Assembly: GCA_024643945.1 (NCBI GenBank)
Contig: JAHELX010000484.1
Span: forward strand, 1-5,184
Length of the DNA: 5,184 nucleotides
Direction of reading: 5' to 3'
Source of the DNA: Anaerolineales bacterium
GTDB lineage: Bacteria; Chloroflexota; Anaerolineae; 4572-78; NAK82
The notes under the pieces are model-generated. The model made no database searches. It was given only the letters and a program-made list of their open reading frames with translations, and was not told the DNA's origin. Shown here piece by piece: positions 1 to 4,848 of this stretch (positions are counted from its first letter, which is position 1; the number at the start of each line of letters is the position of its first letter). Both the position numbers and the translations under genes were made by a program.

Positions 1-222
1 GCGCTGGCAATGAGCATTGAACAGGCCTTTCTGGTCACCTTTGGGGTGGGCGTCGCCATACTCATCGTCACGCTCTTCCTCAAAGATGTGCGGCTGCGCA
101 AACGGGGAGAAGGGATGCCCTCCACCTGGAGCCGGCCCGGCATATGCGACCAGCGGAAACGAACGGTATCGAGCGGCATCAAGACCAACCAGGCAAGAAA
201 GACCACGTTCGCAACCACGTAA
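1..222 (+). CDS. C-terminal end of an MFS (DHA2-like) drug exporter, partial, with an aberrant tail
   Basis: The frame is open from base 1, so the gene begins outside the window. The visible part contains one hydrophobic helix (FLVTFGVGVAILIVTLFL) followed by a short basic end, KDVRLRKR. This is the usual look of the last transmembrane helix and cytoplasmic tail of EmrB/QacA-type 14-helix major facilitator exporters, which use the proton gradient to expel drugs across the inner membrane. After about base 110 the translation turns into unrelated, serine- and arginine-rich sequence up to the stop at 220-222. That tail is antisense to a recognisable membrane-protein fragment on the minus strand, so the native stop was probably lost and replaced by a fortuitous one. 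The assignment rests on a single helix and its tail; another polytopic transporter is possible. Confidence 0.5.
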   Translation, partial: ALAMSIEQAFLVTFGVGVAILIVTLFLKDVRLRKRGEGMPSTWSRPGICDQRKRTVSSGIKTNQARKTTFATT

Positions 223-287
223 AACACTTTATCCCAGGTCTTTTGATCGGGTTTGCTGATTATTCCCGTTAAGCAATATTGTAGCAT
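120..287 (-). pseudogene. N-terminal fragment resembling an isoprenylcysteine methyltransferase-like (ICMT) membrane protein
   Basis: Read on the minus strand from about 248 down to 123, the translation is DQKTWDKVFYVVANVVFLAW, then LVLMPLDTVRFRWSHM and a short run ending LQV. The WDK start, a hydrophobic helix, and the (M)PLDxVRFxWS motif followed by LQV match, from memory, the beginning of bacterial ICMT-family proteins, which are small multi-helix methyltransferases. The expected next helix and the C-terminal SAM-binding part are missing: the frame stays open but becomes antisense to the MFS exporter. An in-frame ATG lies at 285-287, but no Shine-Dalgarno precedes it, so the start is uncertain. 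A TGCTACAAT extended -10-like string covers 279-287. It lies 90 bases after the TIGR04076-type gene on the same strand. It is most likely a truncated remnant. Confidence 0.5.
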
Positions 288-377
288 GCGTAGCTGGTAC
301 TGCTTCGATGATTGCCGCCCAACGTTTGGCATCAGCTGTATTTTCTGCCTATTGACATCAACACTGCTTTCTCCGTC

Positions 378-698
378 TCAGTCCGTCAACCTCTTGATCT
401 CAAAGACAACGGGACGTACTCCATCTGTGCAGCAGGCAATCATGCTGTCGTTATCTTTCATCCAACCATTGAAGATGTCCTGAGAAAAATTCCCACCCCG
501 GGATAGCACAGCTACGAATTTGTGGATGTCATTCCATGCCCAATCGCAGAAACCTAGCGGCTTCTCAAGGGTAGACGAAACTACAAATTCCTGCCCGTCA
601 CTGAGAAGCGGACAGGGACCAACCGTGCTTCCAATGTATTCCTTGGCTAAATCGGATATGACTATTCGTTTCAATACCTTGACTTTGCACTCTGCCAT
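378..698 (-). CDS. TIGR04076-type small cysteine-containing protein
   Basis: This is a 106-residue soluble protein of unknown function. It begins MAECKVKVLKR and carries the landmarks of the TIGR04076 family in order: GPCP at 27-30, the DGQEF turn at 34-38, GFCDWAWNDI at 49-58, SRGGNF at 66-71, and ACCTDGVRPVVF at 88-99. Cysteines fall at 4, 29, 51, 89 and 90; a metal or redox role is possible but not shown. The length fits the family (around 100 residues). The segment between GGNF and the ACCTDG block looks a few residues longer than I expect. I chose ATG 698-696 because GGGGAG lies six bases upstream (705-710) and the family similarity starts exactly there. A longer frame to 866 adds only unconvincing sequence. 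It lies downstream of the SDR gene on the same strand, with a 216-base gap. Family recognition is from memory. Confidence 0.8.
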   Translation of the reverse strand: MAECKVKVLKRIVISDLAKEYIGSTVGPCPLLSDGQEFVVSSTLEKPLGFCDWAWNDIHKFVAVLSRGGNFSQDIFNGWMKDNDSMIACCTDGVRPVVFEIKRLTD

Positions 699-839
699 GA
701 GTTTCTCCCCTTGACCTTCGCTCCGCATGAAAAGCTCGGCTCTCCCTTGTTCCCCTCTCGAGGCTAACATCTCGACGCTGCAAGCCTGTCCTGCCTGCCC
801 CGTGCCGGGACGGTGCACTTGGGCCGCAGGCATACCCAT

Positions 840-867
840 CCTGGGCACCAGGGCAGGTGAGCTCACC
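840..867. repeat. Two adjacent short palindromes in the gap between the SDR and the TIGR04076-type gene
   Basis: CCTGG-GCA-CCAGG (840-852) is followed three bases later by the perfect 12-bp palindrome GGTGAGCTCACC (856-867). They lie in the otherwise featureless 216-base space between the SDR stop and the next start. No T-run follows on either strand, so they do not look like intrinsic terminators. They could be a processing hairpin in a shared transcript, a protein-binding site, or chance. Confidence 0.35.
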
Positions 868-914
868 GAAGGAATTCACTATCCCTGAAATCCGACAAAA
901 GTGCTTGGGTGGGT

Positions 915-1670
915 TCATTGCGCCGTCCACCCACCATCCGCCGGTAACGCAACGCCAGTGATAAAGGAGGACTCATCTGAGCAGAGCCACACCACCACCT
1001 GTGCGATTTCATTCGGCTCACCCATTCGCCCGATGGGAGCCCTGTTCGCCAGATAATCCTTCATCGGCGGGTGTTCTTCGACGACTCGCTGGATCATTTC
1101 CGTTTTGATGACCCCCGGGCACACGGCGTTGACACGAATACCGGCTTTGGCATAGGCGAGCGCTGCATCTCGCGTCAATTGGATCACTCCGGCTTTCGAC
1201 GGACCATACGCATTGATGCCACCTCCTGCGGCAATCAACCCCGCGACGGATGATGTGTTAACAATGGCCCCTTTGCCCTGCTTCAGCATCTGGGGAATTT
1301 CATACTTCAGGCACAGCCAGACTCCTTTGAGATTCACGTTCATTACCTGATCCCAATTTGTCTCGCTACTGGTGTCTGTCGTGCCTTCAATGCCGGCATT
1401 GTTATGGGCATAGTCCAGCCGTCCGTAAGTCTCGATAGTTTTATTGATCAGCGCCTCCACTTCGGTTTCCTTTGACACATCGGTTTTGATGAACACAGCT
1501 TCGCCGCCGTCTTCTTTGATTATGGCAACAGTTGCCTCGCCGCCTTCGACCGCGATGTCGGCAACCACGACCTTTGCCCTCTCTTGAGCAAATGCAAGTG
1601 CTGTAGCGCGACCGATGCCTGAACCAGCACCGGTCACGATTGCAACTTTGCCTTCTATTTTCCGTGTCAT
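915..1670 (-). CDS. SDR family NAD-type oxidoreductase
   Basis: This is a complete 251-residue classical short-chain dehydrogenase, expected to be a soluble cytoplasmic tetramer that oxidises or reduces an alcohol/ketone pair with a nicotinamide cofactor. Visible motifs are the glycine-rich TGAGSGIG (13-20), acidic D38 at the end of the second strand (favours NAD over NADP in this family), TDV (63-65), NNAG (90-93), catalytic Asn113, Ser141 in NTSSVAG, Tyr155 and Lys159 in YGPSK, and CPG (184-186). All four catalytic residues are present. The Ser-to-Tyr spacing is one residue longer than typical because of a glycine-rich AAGGG loop. The length and the ending in ADGGW are standard. The start is supported by AAGGAG about eight bases upstream. 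The substrate cannot be read from sequence; many relatives are loosely annotated as glucose or 3-oxoacyl-ACP dehydrogenases. It is probably first in a minus-strand unit with the TIGR04076-type gene. Confidence 0.93.
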   Translation of the reverse strand: MTRKIEGKVAIVTGAGSGIGRATALAFAQERAKVVVADIAVEGGEATVAIIKEDGGEAVFIKTDVSKETEVEALINKTIETYGRLDYAHNNAGIEGTTDTSSETNWDQVMNVNLKGVWLCLKYEIPQMLKQGKGAIVNTSSVAGLIAAGGGINAYGPSKAGVIQLTRDAALAYAKAGIRVNAVCPGVIKTEMIQRVVEEHPPMKDYLANRAPIGRMGEPNEIAQVVVWLCSDESSFITGVALPADGGWTAQ

Positions 1671-1690
1671 TTTGACATCTCCTTGTCAAA
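1671..1690 (-). promoter_or_regulatory. Perfect dyad with the SDR ribosome binding site in its loop
   Basis: TTTGACA (1671-1677) and TGTCAAA (1684-1690) form a perfect 7-bp inverted repeat with a six-base loop. Read in the SDR mRNA direction the loop is AGGAGA, the Shine-Dalgarno, and the stem ends exactly at the start codon. It could be an RNA hairpin controlling ribosome access, or a DNA operator for a dimeric repressor. Sequence alone does not choose between them. Confidence 0.45.
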
Positions 1691-1691
1691 C

Positions 1692-1717
1692 CCCGCTTGG
1701 TGTTTGGCCAAAGCGGG
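1692..1717. repeat. Dyad 1: CCCGCTT-N12-AAGCGGG
   Basis: CCCGCTT (1692-1698) pairs with AAGCGGG (1711-1717), and the inner GG/CC extends the stem to nine pairs with one bulged A. It lies in the presumed 5' leader of the SDR gene. No T-tract follows in either direction, so it is not an evident intrinsic terminator. A TATAGT -10-like hexamer on the minus strand (1725-1730) sits just upstream for the SDR, but I find no -35 to go with it. A similar dyad occurs at 1824-1848. Confidence 0.4.
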
Positions 1718-1757
1718 CGAATAGACTATACTGGAATTGCTCGAGACGGTGCATACA

Positions 1758-1871
1758 TCAAGAGCCGTACTCCCGGACCCGGCAAGGTCGCGGGGCATTT
1801 TCTTTCATCGAATCCATGATACCCCGCTTCTGCATAGCTGCCAAGCGGAAGATCCCGGCCAGCTCGATCAC
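1758..1871 (-). pseudogene. 5' remnant of an IS91-like transposase gene
   Basis: A 37-codon frame starts with GTG at 1871-1869 and reads VIELAGIFRLAAMQKR before ending in a TGA at 1760-1758. The (I/V)ELAxIFR opening is characteristic, from memory, of transposases of the IS91-like group, where a zinc-binding domain and a Y2-type HUH or related nuclease would follow. Only about ten residues match; the expected arginine- and cysteine-rich zinc-binding region is absent. The GTG overlaps the TGA stop of the recombinase remnant (GTGA). This matches the gene order of integrase-plus-IS91 transposase units and strengthens the call. The match breaks off at about 1842, at the arm of a palindrome. The opening is short, so chance resemblance is possible. 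Confidence 0.4.
1824..1848. repeat. Dyad 2: CCGCTT-N13-AAGCGG, resembling dyad 1
   Basis: CCGCTT (1824-1829) pairs with AAGCGG (1843-1848). The left side, ACCCCGCTT (1821-1829), is identical over nine bases to that at 1690-1698, and the right sides share GCCA(A)AGCGG. The two dyads therefore look like related copies about 130 bases apart. The right arm falls exactly where the transposase similarity stops, so it may mark a recombination or insertion boundary. Confidence 0.35.
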
Positions 1872-2037
1872 GCCAGACCTTCCCAAAGTCGATTGATCGT
1901 TGCCGTGGTCAAGTGCTCGGCTGGGCGGGTCAAATGGGTGTGCAGCGCCGTGGTCGCAGGGGAACTGTGGCCCAGATAGACTTGGATACCCCTCAGGTTG
2001 ACCCGGCTTCGAGGAGATGGGTGCAGTGGAGGCATTG
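1868..2037 (-). pseudogene. Decayed C-terminus of a tyrosine recombinase (site-specific integrase)
   Basis: The minus-strand frame ending at 1868 reads VNLRGIQVYLGHSSPATTAL then HTHLTRPAEHL and TINRLWEGL. That is the final part of a XerC/D-like tyrosine recombinase, including the LGH box. Further upstream the similarity continues in another frame as CTHLLEAG (about 2003-2025). One missing base in the G-run at 2003-2004 breaks GVNL, a clear frameshift. The expected RHxYATHLLEAG block carrying the catalytic HxxR is shortened to CLHCTHLLEAG. At 1940-1942 the codon is CAC (His) where the family has the Tyr nucleophile (TTAxYTHL). The gene is therefore dead on three counts. All upstream parts are missing. 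Its stop overlaps the GTG of the IS91-like transposase remnant. Confidence 0.75.
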
Positions 2038-2085
2038 CTGCTTGCGCCCCTCTGCTTTTCATGTCATAATGATGAACCAGCTATG

Positions 2086-2113
2086 TTGAAACCGGCGACA
2101 CACGCTATATAAT
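2086..2113 (+). promoter_or_regulatory. Housekeeping-sigma promoter for the SpoIID-domain gene
   Basis: TTGAAA (2086-2091) and TATAAT (2108-2113) are separated by 16 bases. The -10 matches the sigma-70/sigma-A consensus fully and the -35 in five of six positions, allowing for one base of spacing. Transcription would begin near 2119-2121, giving a leader of roughly 65-70 bases before ATG 2188. It lies just beyond the recombinase remnant and is the only strong promoter string I see upstream of the large gene. It probably also serves xseA. Confidence 0.6.
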
Positions 2114-2114
2114 T

Positions 2115-2142
2115 GCAGTACGCAATACGCAGTACGCAGTAG
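2115..2142 (+). repeat. Four tandem copies of a heptamer, GCARTAC
   Basis: GCAGTAC, GCAATAC, GCAGTAC and GCAGTAG follow one another without gaps at 2115, 2122, 2129 and 2136. The array begins two bases after the -10 box, so it covers the predicted transcription start and the first part of the leader. Short tandem heptamers of this kind occur between genes in some Chloroflexota and cyanobacteria. Copy-number change would shift the leader length. Confidence 0.75.
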
Positions 2143-2177
2143 ACATAGACATCATACAATAGACCATCATGCGTGAG

Positions 2178-2183
2178 AGGAGG
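2178..2183 (+). promoter_or_regulatory. Shine-Dalgarno AGGAGG fixing the start of the SpoIID-domain gene
   Basis: A perfect AGGAGG lies four bases before ATG 2188. This favours 2188 over the in-frame GTG at 2173, which overlaps the site and would add only MRGGT. An in-frame TAG at 2146-2148 rules out any start further upstream. Confidence 0.8.
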
Positions 2184-2187
2184 AACC

Positions 2188-4848
2188 ATGCGTCGTCCTG
2201 GCTTGTGGGTCGCTAACGGAACTCCGATGGATCCGGTCAAGATGCTGAGCTGGCGCCCCGCCGCTCTCACCGCTTTCTTTGATTACCTGGAACCCAATCG
2301 TGTCCGGAGCTACAAGGCACAGAACCCCGATATCCCCGTAATTGTCCGCTTCCAACATCCTCGCCAATGGCAAGAGGATCCAGCCGGCTGGGCGCGCAGG
2401 CTAGGGGACATGGTTGCCAGCAAATGGCCAGATTTACGCGAGATGGACCCGTACGTTTACTTTGCCAACGAGATGAACCTGCACTATGAAAACGGCGACA
2501 ACAACCCTGCCAATCAGCCCAAGTACGAAACGCCCGAATTTTACCAGAGTTACGCCAACTGGGTGCGGATGACCGCCCAGCGCATCAAAGAGCTTGTGCC
2601 GGAGATGAAGCTGGTCACTCCCCCCTTTGCCTTTGGCCATCATGAGGACGGTGCCCCCGACGAAGAAGGCAACCCGACCGAGGGATGGGCTGGCTACGAC
2701 TACCTGGCGGACACCATCCGCGAATACTTCGACAACACCATCACTTTTCACTCCTATTGGGGACATGCCGGAGGCAGCGTTCACGACTGGCTCTACGACC
2801 CTAATCTGGCGAGCTGGTATGCCTTCCGCTGGCGGAGGGTGCTGAAGCTCTTCGAGCACCGGTACAGCATCCAGGCACGAGTCATCATAGACGAGGCGGG
2901 TAACTTTGGCGCGGACGATCCCGACTTCACCGACCAGATCATCTACCACGCCCGCGAATGTCTGAGCGACGGGCGAGTGATTGCGGTCACCTACTTTTTG
3001 TGGGAAGACCCTACCAGCAGCCCGGGGAATTTGCCCAATTCTTGGGTACAGCGTGCTCTGAACCTGAACGACCACGTCGCCCGGCTGGCTGCCATGCCCG
3101 ACGTGGAGCTCGAGGTTACCGGGCCGACCATCCGCTTGCTGATGCAGGATGGCACGGTGCAGGTGATACCGGTCGAAGAATATTTGCGCGGCGTCGTTCC
3201 GGCCGAGATGTACGCCAGTTGGCCCATGGAAGCACTCAAGACCCAGGCCGTCGCATCGCGCAGCTATGCCATGTACGCCATCCAGCATCCCCGCCACCCC
3301 AACGCCGACCTGTGCACCGACCCGGCGCATTGCCAGGCCTACAACCCGGAACGGATCAATCCCAACTCCGACCAGGCAGTTCGGGCAACTGCGAGGGAGG
3401 TCATTGAGTATCAGGGTAATGTGGCCAATGCCTTTTTTAGCGCCAACTGCGGGGGGCACACCGTGGGTAACGAAGTAGGCTTTGCCACTCCCAATCGCCC
3501 ACCGCCCGCCCCGGTCCCTTATCTGCGCCCTGTGCCGTGCATCAACCCTGGCCCCAAGAATGGCCACGGGGTTGGCCTGTGCCAGTGGGGTGCGCACGAT
3601 ATGGCCGAGCTAGGCGACAATTACGTGACCATCCTTAAACATTACTACACCGACGTCAATCTCTCGTCCGAGCCAGCGCTGGGAACGGGCATCATCCGAG
3701 GGACAATATACGATCAGGCAGGCCGGGCTTTGGCCAACGTGCGGCTGCGCCTGACGCGCGAGGGCTGGAATGGCGAAGCGACCAGCGGCCCCGACGGTGG
3801 ATATAGCTTCACCAACCTGCCAGCCGCCACCTACAGCCTCCAGGCCGTGGACTACGGCACACGACGGGACGGACTGGTCCTGGCCGCTGACCAGGAATTG
3901 GTGGTAGACCTGGTGCTCCAACTCCCGCCGACGGGCTGGACCATGCAGATCGAGCGTAAAGAGGGGCTGCCGCTCATCACCGGCTCCATGCCCCGAGCCG
4001 GCATCCAGGTCAGCGTTGAAGATCCCTACGGCAATGTCACCCAAACCTTGAGCGGCAGCAAACCAGAATACGGTGTGGGTGGCTTTGAGGTCTGGGCGTC
4101 ACAAGTAGGCACCTACCGCATCCGGTTTCTGGATCAGACCTTCGAGGTGCCGATGAACGGCCAATTCACCCACCTTATCTTCTCCGAAGGAGAGATACCG
4201 ACACCACAGGGTGTCATCAGTGGGGTGTTACGCGACTACACCGGTGTGCCTCAATCGGGGCACCAGATCATGCTGGTAGCCACTGGTCTTTCGCGCACGA
4301 CCACCACCGGTGCTGATGGAGGTTATCGCTTCGACCAATTGCCCGCCGGCACCTACACTCTGAGCGTGGTAGGGACTGAGGTGACACAAACTGCCCAGTC
4401 TGATGGGCGCGGTTCCCTCAATGTGGATCTGACGCTGCCGCCACCCGTGACCGGGGAATGGTCTATGCAGGTGACGCGCGGCACCGGGCTACCTTTGCTG
4501 GTGGGCAGTTTGCCTGAAGCGAATATCCCCATCAACATCACCCCCCCATCGGGTGCGACCGTCCAGGTGATCAGCGGCAGCAAGCCGGAATATGGGGTGG
4601 GAGGCTTTGAAATCTACGCGACGGAGAAGGGCACCTATAGCATTCAATTCCTGGACCAGACGTTCAGCCTGCCAATGGACGGCCAGTTCACTCGGGTCAC
4701 TTTCACCCGGGGCACCTCGGTCGAGGCCCAGGAGGCCCAGGCGCGACTGGCTTCCGCTCCTATGCCCCTCTCAAAGGCTAACGCCTGGCTTCGACACTTT
4801 GAGTCTGACGAGCGAACGCGCGGGCTCTTTACCCTGGAAAAAGAGTGA
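2188..4848 (+). CDS. Modular cell-wall enzyme: GH-A-like TIM barrel, SpoIID/LytB domain, two double beta repeats
   Basis: The product has 886 residues. Residues 1-275 show the eight strand ends of a compact TIM barrel: LWVANG, NRVRSYK, IPVIVRF, YVYFANE, MKLVTPP, TITFHSYWGH, ARVIIDEAG and VTYFLWED. The Asn94-Glu95 pair after strand 4, His/Tyr after strand 6 and Glu236 after strand 7 fit the acid/base and nucleophile of clan GH-A glycosidases. Residues 314-492 form a SpoIID/LytB domain, known in sporulating bacteria as a lytic transglycosylase acting on denuded glycan. It has VEEYLRGVVPAEM with the key Glu340, LKTQAVASRSYA, SANCGGHT and GHGVGLCQWGA. His370, Cys376, His381 and Cys382 resemble the zinc site of clostridial SpoIID. 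Residues 499-843 hold two carboxypeptidase-regulatory-like modules, each followed by an 86-residue repeat. A charged tail ends the protein. There is no signal peptide, transmembrane helix or sorting motif, which is odd for domains that act outside the cell. The glycan substrate is unknown. Confidence 0.85.
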   Translation: MRRPGLWVANGTPMDPVKMLSWRPAALTAFFDYLEPNRVRSYKAQNPDIPVIVRFQHPRQWQEDPAGWARRLGDMVASKWPDLREMDPYVYFANEMNLHYENGDNNPANQPKYETPEFYQSYANWVRMTAQRIKELVPEMKLVTPPFAFGHHEDGAPDEEGNPTEGWAGYDYLADTIREYFDNTITFHSYWGHAGGSVHDWLYDPNLASWYAFRWRRVLKLFEHRYSIQARVIIDEAGNFGADDPDFTDQIIYHARECLSDGRVIAVTYFLWEDPTSSPGNLPNSWVQRALNLNDHVARLAAMPDVELEVTGPTIRLLMQDGTVQVIPVEEYLRGVVPAEMYASWPMEALKTQAVASRSYAMYAIQHPRHPNADLCTDPAHCQAYNPERINPNSDQAVRATAREVIEYQGNVANAFFSANCGGHTVGNEVGFATPNRPPPAPVPYLRPVPCINPGPKNGHGVGLCQWGAHDMAELGDNYVTILKHYYTDVNLSSEPALGTGIIRGTIYDQAGRALANVRLRLTREGWNGEATSGPDGGYSFTNLPAATYSLQAVDYGTRRDGLVLAADQELVVDLVLQLPPTGWTMQIERKEGLPLITGSMPRAGIQVSVEDPYGNVTQTLSGSKPEYGVGGFEVWASQVGTYRIRFLDQTFEVPMNGQFTHLIFSEGEIPTPQGVISGVLRDYTGVPQSGHQIMLVATGLSRTTTTGADGGYRFDQLPAGTYTLSVVGTEVTQTAQSDGRGSLNVDLTLPPPVTGEWSMQVTRGTGLPLLVGSLPEANIPINITPPSGATVQVISGSKPEYGVGGFEIYATEKGTYSIQFLDQTFSLPMDGQFTRVTFTRGTSVEAQEAQARLASAPMPLSKANAWLRHFESDERTRGLFTLEKE
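3682..4194 (+). repeat. First copy of the two-module beta repeat within the SpoIID-domain protein
   Basis: Residues 499-583 form a carboxypeptidase-regulatory-like beta-sandwich (IIRGTIYDQAGRALANVRL, then GPDGGYSFTNLPAATYSL). Residues 584-669 form an 86-residue module that opens WTMQIERKEGLPL, has the hallmark SGSKPEYGVGGFE, and ends FLDQTFEVPMNGQFT. Both modules recur in the same order immediately downstream. Confidence 0.8.
4201..4716 (+). repeat. Second copy of the two-module beta repeat within the SpoIID-domain protein
   Basis: Residues 672-757 repeat the regulatory-like module (GVISGVLRDYTGVP, then GADGGYRFDQLPAGTYTL). Residues 758-843 repeat the 86-residue module with no gap, about 48 of 86 residues identical by hand count, including all of SGSKPEYGVGGFE and FLDQTF. 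The first modules are much more diverged than the second ones. Confidence 0.8.

Noticed and set aside
320..340. GTTGGGC on the minus strand within the near-palindrome GCCCAACGTTTGGC as an integron attC core
   Set aside because: There is only a single core-like heptamer, with no paired second site, no gene cassette and no integron integrase; chance is the better explanation.
223..377. Intrinsic terminator between the MFS remnant and the TIGR04076-type gene
   Set aside because: Only weak four-base pairings such as CGGG/CCCG are seen and no T-run follows them.
699..866. N-terminal extension of the TIGR04076-type gene to an ATG at 866
   Set aside because: The added 56 residues look random, and a good ribosome site plus the family start support ATG at 698.
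1615..1979. Two + strand frames of 80-93 codons spanning the SDR start and the remnants
   Set aside because: They run antisense to the SDR start and the recombinase remnant and resemble no family.
2169..2216. Fifteen-residue frame MRERRNHASSWLVGR overlapping the start of the large gene, as a leader peptide
   Set aside because: It has no ribosome site of its own and overlaps the AGGAGG; no attenuator-like structure is visible.
2434..3597. Long minus-strand open frame (387 codons) opposite the SpoIID-domain gene
   Set aside because: It is antisense to a strongly supported protein, and its translation shows no coherent domain; GC-rich codon use opens this frame.
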